A stretch of 64,000 bases of DNA from CAVVEQ01 sp963828855 (GCA_963828855.1 CAWHGB010000007.1:1-64000), one strand, 5' to 3'. Shown: positions 7,729 to 18,328, numbered from the stretch's first letter. Made by a program: numbers and translations. The notes: generated by a model from the letters alone, not told the origin.

Positions 7729-9451
7729 TGCAACAATTCACCGGAATTGCCGTTTCCGGGGGGATCGCCATTGGGCCATGCTGGGTTTATAAACCAGTCT
7801 CGGTCAGTACAAGCCGGAAATCCATCTCCGATCCTGCATCCGAGCTTGCCAGGCTTGAAAAAGCGCTGGGATCGAGCCGGTCAGCAGCTTGAGCAGCTCC
7901 ATGAACGCGCCTTGGAAAATATAAGCGAAGCAGACGCTTCGATTTTCGAAGCCCACAAGCTGTTTCTGGATGACCCCGAGTTCATCGGGGCGATCCAGTG
8001 CAGCGATCAGCAACGAGCGGATCAACGCTGAGGCAGCCGTCGCCGAGATCGCGGAAGGGTTCGCCCAGCAGATGCTTGCCCTGGAAGACGATTACTTTAA
8101 AGCACGCGCCCAGGATATCCGCGATGTGAGCCGGCGCATCCTTTACTGCCTGAACGGAATTTCCCTGGATCAATTCAAGCTCTCGCAGCCGTCCGTCATC
8201 CTGGCCGAGGACCTGACCCCATCCGACACCATCCAGTTTGAGCGGTCAATGATCCTTGGTCTTTGCACCCGCCGTGGCGGACCCACCTCGCATACCGCCA
8301 TCCTGGCGCGCAGCCTGGCTGTGCCAGCCGCGGTCAGTATCCCGTTTGAATTCACCAGTATTGTTGAAGGATCAGATGTGATCCTCAACGGCGACACCGG
8401 TACCCTGACCACCGAAGCAGGGAAAGAGGAAATCGAAACAGCTCAAAAAGCAAAACTTCAATGGGAACACGCCTGGCAAAACAAGCTTAAATCAGCAAGC
8501 GAACCTGCGCGCAGCCTGGATGGAAAAGTAGTGGAGATCGTCGCCAATATCGGTGGTGTGGAGGATGCCCGCCAGGCCGTGGAATTCGGCGCCGAGGGTG
8601 TGGGGCTCCTGCGAACAGAATTCCTCTACCTGGATTTCGGCCGCCTGCCCACCGAAGAGGAGCAGACTTCAATTTACCGGGAGATCCTCCAGGTAATGGG
8701 CAGCCGCCCGGTGGTGGTTCGCACCCTGGATATTGGCGGTGATAAGCAGGTGGATTACCTTGACCTGCAGCAGGAATCCAATCCCTTCCTCGGCTGGCGG
8801 GCTATCCGCATGATGCGGGAGCACCCGGAAATGCTCCTGTTACAGATGCGGGCATTATTGAAAGCCGCGTCACCGGAAAATGACCTGCGCATCATGGCGC
8901 CCATGGTATCAAGCATTGAAGAGGTACAACAAGCCAGGGCGATTTTCGAAAAAGCCAAAAACTCCCTTCGCGAAGAGAATGCCCTGTTGGTTGAAAAAAC
9001 CCAGTTCGGAATCATGGTGGAGATCCCCTCCGCCGCGTTGATCATCGAACACCTGGCTGATCATGTGGATTTCTTCAGCATAGGCACCAACGACCTGACG
9101 CAGTACACTTGCGCGGTGGATCGAACCAATGAACGGGTTGCCTACCTGGCCAGTCCCTTCCACCCGGCGGTTCTGAAGTTGATCGACCGCACGATCCAGA
9201 AAGCACACGAGAAAGGTCGCTGGGTTGGCCTGTGTGGGGAGATGGCCGGGGATCCACTCGCCACACCGCTCCTGCTTGGGATGGGCTTGGACGAGTTCAG
9301 CATGTCGCCATCAGCGATCCCCGCGGTAAAAGAACTTATTCGCAAGTTGGATACCACTAAATGCAAGCAGATTGCCACCGATACACTCGCCCAACCGGGT
9401 ATCCAGGCGGTTAAAGACCTGCTGGAACGATACCGCGCAAAACAAGCATAA
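7728..9451 (+). CDS. ptsI: PTS enzyme I (phosphoenolpyruvate-protein phosphotransferase), frameshifted
   Basis: Enzyme I takes phosphate from phosphoenolpyruvate and gives it to HPr. The N-terminus MQQFTGIAVSGGIAIGP overlaps the HPr stop. The swivelling-domain active site GGPTSHTAILARSLAVPA holds the catalytic His. The C-terminal PEP-binding barrel shows GVGLLRTEFLYLD, FSIGTNDLTQYTCAVDR and GLCGEMAGDP. Two early breaks, near 7884 and 7994, are each repaired by removing one T. This gives SSRQQLEQLHERAL and GAIQAAISNERIN and a product of about 573 residues, normal for the family. The gene ends just before a clear terminator and closes the PTS operon. Confidence 0.92.
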
Positions 9452-9470
9452 TTTCGATCCCTCTCCCAAA

Positions 9471-9500
9471 AAACCAGCGTTCTGCTGGTTTTTTTCTTTT
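9471..9500 (+). terminator. Rho-independent terminator of the PTS operon
   Basis: ACCAGC-GTTCT-GCTGGT, extended by flanking A and T bases, forms a short hairpin 20 bases after the ptsI stop. It is followed by a run of T (TTTTTTTCTTTTTTTT), the classical layout. Confidence 0.88.
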
Positions 9501-9549
9501 TTTTATCCTGTAAAATAGACCCATTCAAGAAGAATGGAAGAAATATTTA

Positions 9550-10623
9550 ATGATACCTAGTATTCAGCGCTTGGGCGTTCTCGCCTGTTACCGCTCCTTC
9601 ATGGATATCCCAGCGCACACGGGTGAGATCACCCTCCTCGAGGGCGGCACGCCGCTCATCCCCGTTCCCCACCTGGCTGAGAAGTTGGGTGGTGAGTTTG
9701 AATTATTGGTCAAATACGAAGGTCTGAATCCCACCGGCTCCTTCAAGGACCGCGGCATGACCGTGGCAATCTCGGAGGCATTCGGACGTCATGTGCAAAC
9801 GGTAATTTGCGCCTCCACCGGCAACACCGCCGCCTCCGCGGCTGCCTATGCCGCCCGGGCAGGGATGCGGGCGGTGGTGATCATCCCAGAGGGGAAGGTG
9901 GCCGCCGGCAAGCTGGCTGGAGCGGTCGCATACGGCGCGGAGGTGATCCAGATACGGGGTTCCTTTGATGATGCCCTAAGCCTGGTGGTGGAGATCGCCA
10001 ACCGCCATCCCATCGCGCTGGTCAATTCGCTCAACCCCTACCGCCTGGAGGGGCAGAAGACCGCTGCCTTTGAGATATGCGATTCACTCAACAGCGCCCC
10101 GGATTGGCTCTGTCTTCCGGTGGGCAACGCCGGTAACATCACCGCCTACTGGATGGGATTCCGCCAATACGATCAGTTCAAGCAAACAGGGCTTCCGCAA
10201 ATCCTGGGGGTGCAGGCAGCTGGATCCGCGCCGCTGGTTTTGGGGCACCCTGTGGAAAAACCCGAGACCGTGGCCACGGCCATCCGCATCGGCAAGCCCG
10301 CCCGTGGGGAGGAAGCCCTGGCTGCCGCGGAGGAATCCCACGGCAGGATCATCGCCGTGAGCGACGCGGAGATCCTGGCCATGCAGCGTGCGCTCGCCGG
10401 CGAGGGTATCTGGGTGGAGCCTGCCTCTGCGGCCGGGCTCGCAGGACTGGCAGCCCAGTTGAAGGAAGGTCAGATTCAACTTAAAGGTAAGCGGGTGGTA
10501 GCAGTCTGCACCGGGCACGGGATGAAGGATCCCGAAATCATCGCGCAAAGCATGCCCGCGCCGCGGCTACTTCCAGGCAATGTGGACGCTTTGACCTCTG
10601 CGATCCTCGGGGATCAGAAATGA
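9550..10623 (+). CDS. thrC: Threonine synthase
   Basis: This PLP-dependent enzyme converts O-phosphohomoserine to threonine in the cytoplasm. The 357-residue protein is unbroken. The PLP lysine is Lys66 in GLNPTGSFKDRGM, and CASTGNTAASAAAYAARAG forms the phosphate-binding region. Its length is typical of the short class of bacterial ThrC. The stop overlaps the ATG of the homoserine kinase gene (ATGA), so the two make a translationally coupled thrC-thrB operon. GGAAG upstream serves as a weak ribosome site. It follows directly after the PTS terminator and is probably transcribed from its own promoter in the 50-base gap. Confidence 0.95.
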   Translation: MIPSIQRLGVLACYRSFMDIPAHTGEITLLEGGTPLIPVPHLAEKLGGEFELLVKYEGLNPTGSFKDRGMTVAISEAFGRHVQTVICASTGNTAASAAAYAARAGMRAVVIIPEGKVAAGKLAGAVAYGAEVIQIRGSFDDALSLVVEIANRHPIALVNSLNPYRLEGQKTAAFEICDSLNSAPDWLCLPVGNAGNITAYWMGFRQYDQFKQTGLPQILGVQAAGSAPLVLGHPVEKPETVATAIRIGKPARGEEALAAAEESHGRIIAVSDAEILAMQRALAGEGIWVEPASAAGLAGLAAQLKEGQIQLKGKRVVAVCTGHGMKDPEIIAQSMPAPRLLPGNVDALTSAILGDQK

Positions 10624-11508
10624 AAATCACGATTGGGGTCCCAGCCACCACCGCAAACCTGGGTCCTGGATTCGACTGCCTGGCGCTTGCCTTGGATCTC
10701 TGGAACGAAGCCGAGATCGAACCGGCTGCCGATTTCCGGGTGGAAGTTACCGGCGAGGGTTCCGTCCAGGCTTCCAACGGATGAAAACAACCTCGTTATC
10801 CGCGCCTATTTACGCTGCCTGGAATCCCAGGGGCTCACCCGTCCGGGCGGGCTGCATATCCGCATGACCAATCGCATCCCCATCGGCTCCGGGCTTGGCT
10901 CCAGCGCTTCGGCGGTGGTGATGGGTATCCTGGCGGCGAATACGCTGCACGAGCTGGGTATGGAGATGGGTGAAATGATTCGCCTGGCTGCGCGCCATGG
11001 AAGGGCACGCCGATAATGCTGCCGCCGCGCTGCTGGGGGGATTGGTGGTCTCCCTTACCACAGGGGATGAGATCTGTTCAGCGCTTCGAGATTCCGACTG
11101 ATCCAGGCGGCGGTATTCGTGCCGTGAATATCCCCCACCGCGCATCGCGCGCCAGCTCTACCCGAATCGATCCCGCTCAAGATGCCGTATTCAATATCGG
11201 GCGGGCGATATTGGTGGTGGAAGCTCTCCGCAGAGGCGACCTGCGACTTGCTTGCAAAGGTAATGGAAGATCGGATTCACGAACCTTACCGCCTGAAGCT
11301 CATCCCCGGTGCTGAAGAAGCTATCACGACCGCACGAAAATTTGGCGCTGCAGCATCCCTTTCAGGCGCTGGACCCGGCGTGATCGCATTTTGCACAGGC
11401 GACCATAAGTCTGTATCAGCAGCTATGCAAAGTGAATTTTATAAGGCAGGAATCCAATCCAAGGAATTCTTTTTGCCATCCACAAACCAGGGAGCATTGA
11501 TCCGGTGA
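10620..11508 (+). CDS. thrB: Homoserine kinase, heavily frameshifted
   Basis: A GHMP kinase that phosphorylates homoserine for the ThrC encoded just upstream. The start MKITIGVPATTANLGPGFDC is the diagnostic N-terminal motif, and IPIGSGLGSSASAVVMG is the ATP-binding loop. EGHADNAAAALLGGLVVS and the C-terminal SLSGAGPGVIAFC are also family hallmarks. The frame breaks at least five times (near 10773, 10998, 11082 and twice between 11100 and 11260). The first three are repaired by deleting one base each, and the later ones are less certain. A real pseudogene is unlikely, because every conserved motif is intact and ThrC is whole. Confidence 0.88.
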
Positions 11509-11692
11509 AATTTGTTTTCAATTATTCGTCAATTGGTTATACTCATAAGGAAATATTCTCTTAAAGAATTGATGACGGATTAATTTACAAACGGAATTTA
11601 ACAATGCCAGATTCAATCACCATTTTTCCTGAAAATAGACTATCAGGCTTATTTCCCAGTTGGGGTAACTTGATTTTGAAGGCTGGCCGAGC

Positions 11693-12484
11693 ATGATGGC
11701 AAATGATACCTACCTTGACCTCATCCCGATCCTCCTCCTCTATTTGTTGACCTTCCTGCTTTTACTTTTGGCTTTTGAAGCGGGTTACCGTTTTGGGATT
11801 TTCCGACAAAAGAAAGTACAGAATAAAGAAGAGCCAGCTTTGAATTCTATGGTGGGAGCCGCACTGGCACTGATGGCTTTCCTCTTGGCTTTTGAAATGA
11901 GCATCGCGGTCAACCGATTCGATACTCGCCGATTGCTGGTTGTGGATGAAGCCAATGCCATCGGGACTGCTTTTCTTCGGGCAGGATATCTGCCCGAACC
12001 TTATCCAAACGAGATCCACTCCCTGCTTGGTGATCTCGTAGACCTGCGCGTACAAGCCTTGAAAACCTCAAACTTGAAAGGTAATTTTTCGCAAACTGCA
12101 GATGTAATCTCGCTAGTCTGGGAAAAAACCCAAAAAATAGTGGAGGAAAACCCTGCCAGGGTGGAAATTACCGCCTTTATGGATGCGATAAATGAAGTAA
12201 TTAACGTGACCAATGCGCGTAATATGGCAGTGCTTACTTCTCGCCTACCCCCAACGATCATACTTGCTCTATACCTAGTTGCGATATTAAGCATAATGAT
12301 GGTTGGTTACCAGCACAGTTACGCTGGGAAACGAAATCTTTTCAGTATCGTTGTCCTCATTCTGATTTTTACCGTGGTTATGATGCTGATCGTGGACCTT
12401 GACCGCCCGAGAGAGGGCTTGTTGCAGGTGAGCCAGCAAGCCTTATTGGAATTGCAGCAGGAAATTCATAATTCAATGCCATAA
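11693..12484 (+). CDS. DUF4239 (bestrophin-like) membrane protein
   Basis: An unbroken 263-residue protein with four membrane spans, near residues 8-30, 50-75, 185-205 and 215-240. The conserved RRLLVVDEANAIGTAFLRA motif and the closing DLDRPREGLLQVSQQAL motif identify the DUF4239 family, whose members are described only as bestrophin-like. The function is unknown. It is convergent with the next membrane-protein gene, with only 36 bases between the stops. The ATG pair at 11693 is preceded by a modest ribosome site. Confidence 0.75.
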   Translation: MMANDTYLDLIPILLLYLLTFLLLLLAFEAGYRFGIFRQKKVQNKEEPALNSMVGAALALMAFLLAFEMSIAVNRFDTRRLLVVDEANAIGTAFLRAGYLPEPYPNEIHSLLGDLVDLRVQALKTSNLKGNFSQTADVISLVWEKTQKIVEENPARVEITAFMDAINEVINVTNARNMAVLTSRLPPTIILALYLVAILSIMMVGYQHSYAGKRNLFSIVVLILIFTVVMMLIVDLDRPREGLLQVSQQALLELQQEIHNSMP

Positions 12485-12520
12485 TTACTGCCCTTTTAAT
12501 GGTGGAGTTGCGGTCGGCAA

Positions 12521-13228
12521 TTATTCGATCGGCAAAATTATGATGCTATAGAGCCCCCAGGCAAGGATCAATAAAGCAAAAATAACCACCCCGGATTTAA
12601 CCCGGAAGGCTTTCACCTGCGATGCCATCCCGGCAAGAAAAAGGACTGAAGCCAGAATTACCGTATCGAGGACATACCGGTCAGCGATTTCGTTGGCTGA
12701 TTCTGCAGCTTCGAAATATTCACCAGCTTTTATCTCCAAAGCATCAGCTTCCTCGTTCTTTGCCAGCGAATATTCCGCCATCGCAAATGGGGATTTCGGT
12801 GCATCCGGGTTATTCTTTGGATCTGTCAATAACCAGGCATCGAATGCTGGAACGAATTCATCCCGAAACCTAGCCTGGTAAAAATCGGCAAGTTGTTGGT
12901 TATCATCCGCGTAGGCATTGATCCAATTGGTAAAAAGTCCAATATCAACCTGCATCTGCTGCCCTGCGATCGATGAAGCCCGGCTGGATTCCACCCGCAT
13001 TGCTCCAGCCCGGCTGTAATTGGCAGCTTGAACCCCGCTCCAACGGGCAGATTGGTAACCGCTCCACGCAGTTGCCAGCGTTGCCGTCGCAAGGATCAAA
13101 ATGGCAAGGATCTCTGCCAGCGGTTCAAACCGGTCCCAACGATGGGGCAGGTCGATCATCCCGGTTTTCTGTCCACGTCCATGGGGATCAGAATTTGATG
13201 GGGCTGGGGTTTGTTTAGGTTCGGTCAA
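12521..13228 (-). CDS. Uncharacterised membrane protein with three spans
   Basis: An unbroken 235-residue protein. A hydrophilic proline-rich N-terminus is followed by a first span (LAEILAILILATATLATAWS) that runs into GYQSARWSGVQAANYSRAGA. A helical, probably extracytoplasmic segment follows, and two closing spans lie at about 178-197 and 207-232. The WSGYQSARWSGxQA pattern occurs in a widespread family of unknown function that I cannot name with certainty. The start is TTG, supported by GGAG seven bases upstream. It converges on the DUF4239 gene. Confidence 0.65.
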   Translation of the reverse strand: MTEPKQTPAPSNSDPHGRGQKTGMIDLPHRWDRFEPLAEILAILILATATLATAWSGYQSARWSGVQAANYSRAGAMRVESSRASSIAGQQMQVDIGLFTNWINAYADDNQQLADFYQARFRDEFVPAFDAWLLTDPKNNPDAPKSPFAMAEYSLAKNEEADALEIKAGEYFEAAESANEIADRYVLDTVILASVLFLAGMASQVKAFRVKSGVVIFALLILAWGLYSIIILPIE

Positions 13229-13447
13229 ATTTCCACTCCAAATTAATATTTTGGTTTTCGAAATAAGTATATATGGAAAACGGCAATAGAAAAGTCGAAT
13301 AAAGGATAAACTCGATCAAATTCTGCCTGATGAGCAGCGGTTTTGAATAATATTATATTTATGATACTATTTAGGATAATATTTATCATATATGGAGAGA
13401 TTTTGTAAGTAGCCATAGTTAATCATCTATCAGATAGGAGAACTCTA

Positions 13448-14698
13448 ATGTCCAAATACCCTCGTAAGTTCATCATCCCTCTTGTAGCAGCAATGTTGAT
13501 TTTCGTAAGCGCGTGCTCCCTATTTTCAAAAAAAGAAATCACTAACGAAGATATCCTTGCAGATTCAAATGACTCGGGAGTTGTTACCGAACCAGCAAAT
13601 TCGGATTCAATCGACACTATCGAGGATAATTTTCCATTACCCCCTGACCCAATTTCGGTAAATTTCACAATAGACCCAGCCCATACAGCAAAAGGTTCCA
13701 ATGTCGGTTTAATTTCTAATTTGGAAGGCGAAGATTCAAGTGGAATCCCATTTAATATTTTTCTTATAGGGAATTTTTATACCAGGGATACAGAAGGTAA
13801 TTTATACGGTGCATTCGATACCGAAGTGACAGTAACCCCCGTAACTGAAATTGAAGGGCTTCCATTCAGTAAAGGCTTCCTGACCGCGGTTCAGATCGGC
13901 CCGGATGGGCTGGTAATGGCAGCACCCGGGGAATTGAAATTGGCAGTTGCCGGAAACGTTCAGGATTCGGATATCGTTGGTTTTGCCTCCGACGGAGACG
14001 GTAATGATTTTCGTTTATTTCCTATTACAGGGTATTACGACGATTATTCAGACACTACGAAATTCGGATTAAATGTTATGCATTCTGGTCTCTATGGGGT
14101 GGCAGAGGTAGTCGAGGGGGAAATAGAAGCACAATTAGCCCATCCACCAGTCGATCCGGGAAACCAGGATGAAAATGAATTAGCTCCCCTACTCCCCATC
14201 AAATCCGATGAGGAAGACCTGGCGTCATTGTTGAATAAACAACAACTGCAACTCACCAAATCACATAACCGACTTGTTCAACCGGGTATGGACACACTCG
14301 CCTCAACCAAATGCGAACAGGTACCCGTCGTGGCATATAATTTCAATGTCTGGGTGTCCAAAGTTTCACATGCAGAACAAACGGAATACTTTCAAGAGCA
14401 AATTGATCAGGATGCAAAAGCGCTGCATGAAAGATTCGTCGAATGCGGTAAGGAATCTTGCCCTGTTTGTATGGGTGATCAATCAAACCCAGAAAAACTC
14501 AGTCCGATGGTCACATTGGCGACATTCGCGGAAATGCTGTCATTTGAACATGATTTCGATGACGTGAGTTATTGGGGTTTACTCGGCGATAAATGCCGCG
14601 TAGAATCTGGTTTGAAACCCTCGTTTAGTACGGGGGGTAACGCAGGAGATGGTGGGGAGGGTTTTATGACACCCACCCCATTCGCTTGTCCACAATAA
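13448..14698 (+). CDS. Predicted secreted lipoprotein, unknown function
   Basis: The 416-residue protein has a lipoprotein signal peptide: a basic start (MSKYPRK), a hydrophobic core (FIIPLVAAMLIFVSA) and the lipobox VSAC with the lipid-bearing Cys at about residue 23. An acidic Ser/Asn-rich linker follows. The middle region contains repeated glycine/aspartate-rich beta-type segments. The C-terminal 130 residues hold seven cysteines, including CGKESCPVCMGD, which could form disulfides or bind a metal. No known domain was recognised. AGGAGA precedes the ATG, and a perfect terminator follows the stop, so it is a single-gene unit. Confidence 0.7.
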   Translation: MSKYPRKFIIPLVAAMLIFVSACSLFSKKEITNEDILADSNDSGVVTEPANSDSIDTIEDNFPLPPDPISVNFTIDPAHTAKGSNVGLISNLEGEDSSGIPFNIFLIGNFYTRDTEGNLYGAFDTEVTVTPVTEIEGLPFSKGFLTAVQIGPDGLVMAAPGELKLAVAGNVQDSDIVGFASDGDGNDFRLFPITGYYDDYSDTTKFGLNVMHSGLYGVAEVVEGEIEAQLAHPPVDPGNQDENELAPLLPIKSDEEDLASLLNKQQLQLTKSHNRLVQPGMDTLASTKCEQVPVVAYNFNVWVSKVSHAEQTEYFQEQIDQDAKALHERFVECGKESCPVCMGDQSNPEKLSPMVTLATFAEMLSFEHDFDDVSYWGLLGDKCRVESGLKPSFSTGGNAGDGGEGFMTPTPFACPQ

Positions 14699-14717
14699 AT
14701 TAGCGATAGGAGAAATT

Positions 14718-14754
14718 AACAGCCACAACCCAGTATTGGATGTGGCTGTTTTTT
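14718..14754 (+). terminator. Rho-independent terminator after the lipoprotein gene
   Basis: AACAGCCACA (14718-14727) and TGTGGCTGTT (14741-14750) form a perfect 10-base stem with a 13-base loop, followed by TTTT. Confidence 0.88.
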
Positions 14755-14862
14755 AATCTGAATTTCCAGGTAACCCCCCGGAGGTTGGACAACCCCTTTG
14801 GATGATTTATTTCGACTTAGTGAGAATTTTAATCATCCTTTCTCATAAATGATCCCATTCGC

Positions 14863-16200
14863 CTACCGGATCGTCTCCACCCCCAGGCTAAACACCTTTG
14901 AAACCATCTCCAGGGCGTTCAAATTGTGACCGGTGGTGATGATGTAGTGGTGAGAGATCAACTCATCCACCATTTTCAAGCCATTATCCACGCGGATCAC
15001 TGCCCCGTTCAAGCAGTGAGAGCCGGGATACTGGGCGTAGCCGGTGAGGTTACCCTCGATCACGCTCCAGGCATCAAAAGGCGGTTTCAATTTCACAAGG
15101 GTGATGGGTCCCTCCGGCAGGCGGGCGTCGAGCGCGTGCGCGTTATCGTCCACAATCGCAAGTACCTTGTCCTCCAGCTTCCATTCGGTGGAGAAGGATT
15201 GCGGGACCACGCCAAGATAACCACAATGGGCGCAAAGGATATGATCGGCCGGGTTGCCAGAAACCCTGGGAAACTCCGGGATGTGCTCATGCTTCAGGGC
15301 TGCCTGCCCCATCACGAAGGGATAAAGATTCGTCATCATGAACGGTACGCCGATGGTTTTTGAGATGAGCACCTCTGTGAGCATGGTCACAAGGTCGCCC
15401 TCGCATCCCCAGATCATTTTTCTATCCTCGTAAAGCAGGTTCCAGGCCAGGCAGGGGGTGGTATCGCAATACATCGACTCATTCAGGCAGTTCATCCCCG
15501 CTGCGATGATCCCTGGATCTGCATCCAGGTCTTCCTTGATCTTCATATATAACTTGATCGCGCCGAGGATCTGCCTGTTGGTGATCTTCCCGACCGGGGT
15601 ATTGCGCCCTGCGTTGTTCCCAGACCTTTTGCGCATCCGCGTCGCTGATGGCGCGGGCATCTTCGGCCAGTTTCTTGAAGCTCTTCTTAACCACCTTGAT
15701 CCCATAACGATCTTCGATCGCGCTTGACGCACTCCGGTTCCCACCAGTAGAATCGCTTGAAAATTTCATCCTGCAGCCCGGTGCCGTTGGCGGGGTTATC
15801 CTGGTAGGCCAGAAGCTTGGCGGATTTCAGTTCCCTTTTTAATGAAAAGGCGCGGCAGGCCATCTTCGTCTTTTCAAGCGTGTTCGGGGCTACAACTTTC
15901 ACCCCCTTGGAGGCCAGGTAGCTGTTGATCTCCCAATCCCACATGGAAACCGTACCAAATTCGGAAGTGACAACCATGACCGGCTGCGGCAGGGACTGGA
16001 TCTCCACCAGCCGCCGAAATGCGTCCCCGAGCATCTGCGGAAAGATCACCCCATCGGTCTCAGGCGTTTTCTTTCCCAGGGCAACCGGCTCCAGGAACTC
16101 GGCTTCATCCACCAGGAGATTCTTCAACATATCGAGTTGTTTGACGAACTTCTGATCCTGCGCACTCTTGAAAATATACGGGTACCAGTCTGGCTTTCAT
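14863..16200 (-). CDS. L-fucose isomerase-like sugar isomerase, frameshifted
   Basis: The product resembles the FucI/L-arabinose-isomerase fold family of metal-dependent aldose-ketose isomerases. Residues such as CLNESMYCDTTPCLAWNLLY, IWGCEGDLVTMLTEVLI and HILCAHCGYLGVVP correspond to its substrate- and metal-binding core. The start at 16200 follows GGAGG. Breaks near 16164, 15725 and 15611 are each repaired by deleting one base on the coding strand, giving about 445 residues. It is the last gene of a leftward sugar operon, 40 bases after a TIM-barrel isomerase. Its likely role is the isomerisation of an aldose imported by the ABC transporter; the substrate is not known. Confidence 0.75.
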
Positions 16201-16240
16201 GAATCCTCCATGTTTGCATTAAACTAATTGGTTTTATCGC

Positions 16241-17212
16241 TCAGATTACGCCCAGAACATTTCTCCCGGGGTTTCCACTGTAACAGCTTCGCCGCAGGGC
16301 AGCGAGGCCTTTGCTCACGCCCTCGTCAAAGGACATCATCCCGTCCTCATGTTCCAGGGAGATAACATGGTCATAGCCCACCAAACGCAGTGCAGAAACG
16401 ATATCCTTCCAGACCTTGATATCGTGGCCATACCCGATGGATCGGAAGGTCCAGGAGCGATGGGGGATATCGGTGTAGGTTTTATGGTCATTGCAGCCAT
16501 TGACAGCCACATTGAAAGGATCCACGTAGCAATCCTTGCCATGGACGTGAGCGATGGCTTCGCCCCCCAGCTTGCGGATGGCCGCCACCGGGTCCACCCC
16601 GTTCCAGAACAGGTGGCTGGGGTCAAAATTGGCGCACAGTGCGGGACCACAGGCTTCGCGCATTCGTAGTAGGGTTTCAACGTTGTAGATGAGCATGCCA
16701 GGATGCATTTCAATGCCGATCTTTACCTTATGCGATTCGGCAAACGCAGCTGCTCCGCGCCAATAGGGGATCCCCACCTGGTTCCACTGGTAATCCAGAA
16801 TGGAAAGAAAATGCGGCGGCCAGGGGCAGGTCACCCAGTTGGGCTGGGTATCACTGGCAGATCCCGCAGGCAGACCGGAGAGAACATTCACCGCCGGTAC
16901 TCCGCACATTTCCGCCAGGCGAACGGTCTTGCGGAAGACCTCGTCCGCAGACTGGGCGATGTTTCTATCGGGGCTGAGCGGATCCCAGTGGCAGCTAAAC
17001 CCACTGATGATCATTCCGCGGCTCTCGACAGCCTTGAGGTATGCTTTTCGTTTTTCGTCACTGGCAAGCAGCTCATCCACGTTGCAATGGTGCCCACCGG
17101 GAAGACCACCCGTGCCGATCTCCACGGCTGTCGCGCCGAAGGAGAGGATTTTATCCAGGGCTGCTTCAAATGGGAGTTGTTGAAAGATCACCGAAAATAC
17201 GCCGATTCTCAT
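16241..17212 (-). CDS. Sugar phosphate isomerase/epimerase (AP endonuclease-2-type TIM barrel)
   Basis: Unbroken, 323 residues. The N-terminus MRIGVFSVIFQQLPFEAAL and the metal-site motifs (IGIEMHPGM, CANFDPSHLFWNG, IAHVHGKDCYVD and ISLEHEDG) mark the xylose-isomerase-like TIM-barrel family. It uses a divalent metal to move a carbonyl or invert a centre on a sugar or cyclitol. It resembles the protein encoded at 43239-44210, which shares the FDPxxLxxxGxD and HxHxKD motifs. It lies between the PfkB kinase and the fucose-isomerase-like gene in the same direction. The substrate is unknown. Confidence 0.85.
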   Translation of the reverse strand: MRIGVFSVIFQQLPFEAALDKILSFGATAVEIGTGGLPGGHHCNVDELLASDEKRKAYLKAVESRGMIISGFSCHWDPLSPDRNIAQSADEVFRKTVRLAEMCGVPAVNVLSGLPAGSASDTQPNWVTCPWPPHFLSILDYQWNQVGIPYWRGAAAFAESHKVKIGIEMHPGMLIYNVETLLRMREACGPALCANFDPSHLFWNGVDPVAAIRKLGGEAIAHVHGKDCYVDPFNVAVNGCNDHKTYTDIPHRSWTFRSIGYGHDIKVWKDIVSALRLVGYDHVISLEHEDGMMSFDEGVSKGLAALRRSCYSGNPGRNVLGVI

Positions 17213-17332
17213 GTGATTCTCCTATCTTCTAAAGTGTAAACCGACCTTGGGAATATATTTTACGACATTTACATTATTCACCGCAATGACGAACCAAATC
17301 CCGAAATCAGATTTTAGAATCCTAATTCGACA

Positions 17333-18328
17333 TCAACCCCATGTCCGGGAAACCAATTTATCCACCTCGGATCTCTCCGGCAGGGAGGAAATCGCTCCTC
17401 TTTTGGTGGCAGTTAATGCACCTACTGCGTTTGCATATCGGAAAATGTTCTCAAGGTCTTCCCGTTTTAAACAGGATATGTTTTTTTGTGCTTCCAATAT
17501 TTTCACCAGCATCCCGGCAGTAAACGCATCGCCGCACCCTAATGGATCTACCGCGAGTATTTTGCAGGTGGGAACGAAACCGGTGTATTCGCTTGTGCCA
17601 AAATAACTACCATTTTCACCAAGGGTGACCGCGACGAGTTTCACACCTTCCGCCAGGAGCAAAGAAACCCCTTGCTTTGGGTCCTGCGATCCAGTTAGCA
17701 ATTCCAATTCCCTTTCGTTGACTTTGAGAATATCGCAAGATCTGATCAAGGATCGAATTCGGGAAAGTGCCTCAGTTTTTTCCTGCCACAATCCAGGTCG
17801 ATGATTCACGTCGAAGGAGATTAACCCTCCATTTTCCTGCGCAGCCTTAACTGCTTCCCATTGGGCGGAACGTGAGGGTTCGGAAACAAGAAGAAGGGAG
17901 GTGAGATGCAAAACAGCAGCCGATCTGATCAAATCGAGATCGAGATCGTCTTGCCTGAAAAGCAAATCCGCCCCACTCACCCGGTTGAATTTGAAGCGTT
18001 TCGGAGAATGCTCGGATGGGGTCAAAAAAACCTGCGTTGTGGGATGGGCAGGATCAATACGCAGTCCGCGTGTTTCAACCCCACTGGCATTCAGTCACAC
18101 AGGTTAGCGTAATCACCATTGAGGATCATTGCCGACCTTTCCAATGAATGCGCTCCTTGCACCCAACCGCGCCGCGGCGACCGCCACGTTCGCGTTAGCT
18201 CCTCCCGGTTCAGCCAGAGACTTTTCGGGTTTTCCAGTTGAATCGCCTGATACCTCCGGATACATATCCATAACGATCTCACCCATGGAGATGATTTCAT
18301 ATGTTTCAGATTGTGTTTTTGGGATCAT
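17333..18328 (-). CDS. PfkB-family carbohydrate kinase, frameshifted
   Basis: Ribokinase/fructokinase-type kinase. The N-terminus contains YEIISMGEIVMDMYP and EPGGANANVAVAAARLGA (the first PfkB signature). The C-terminus has LAVDPLGCGDAFTAGMLVKI, the second signature with the catalytic Asp, and LKVNERELELLTG. The frame breaks once or more near 18090-18125, inside the GNDPxGDY region; repair there is less clear than elsewhere and may need more than one change. About 330 residues after repair. It follows the Gfo/Idh gene in the leftward operon and probably phosphorylates the isomerised sugar. The ATG at 18328 is used; a TTG directly upstream is possible. Confidence 0.82.

Noticed and set aside
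10620..11508. Programmed frameshifting in homoserine kinase or other split genes
   Set aside because: No slippery heptamer with a downstream structure was seen at the breaks, and the breaks affect unrelated housekeeping and transport genes alike.
13360..13390. TATGATA-N17-TATCATA inverted repeat before the lipoprotein gene as an operator
   Set aside because: The region is very AT-rich, so a 7-base inverted repeat is expected by chance, and no clear promoter boxes frame it.
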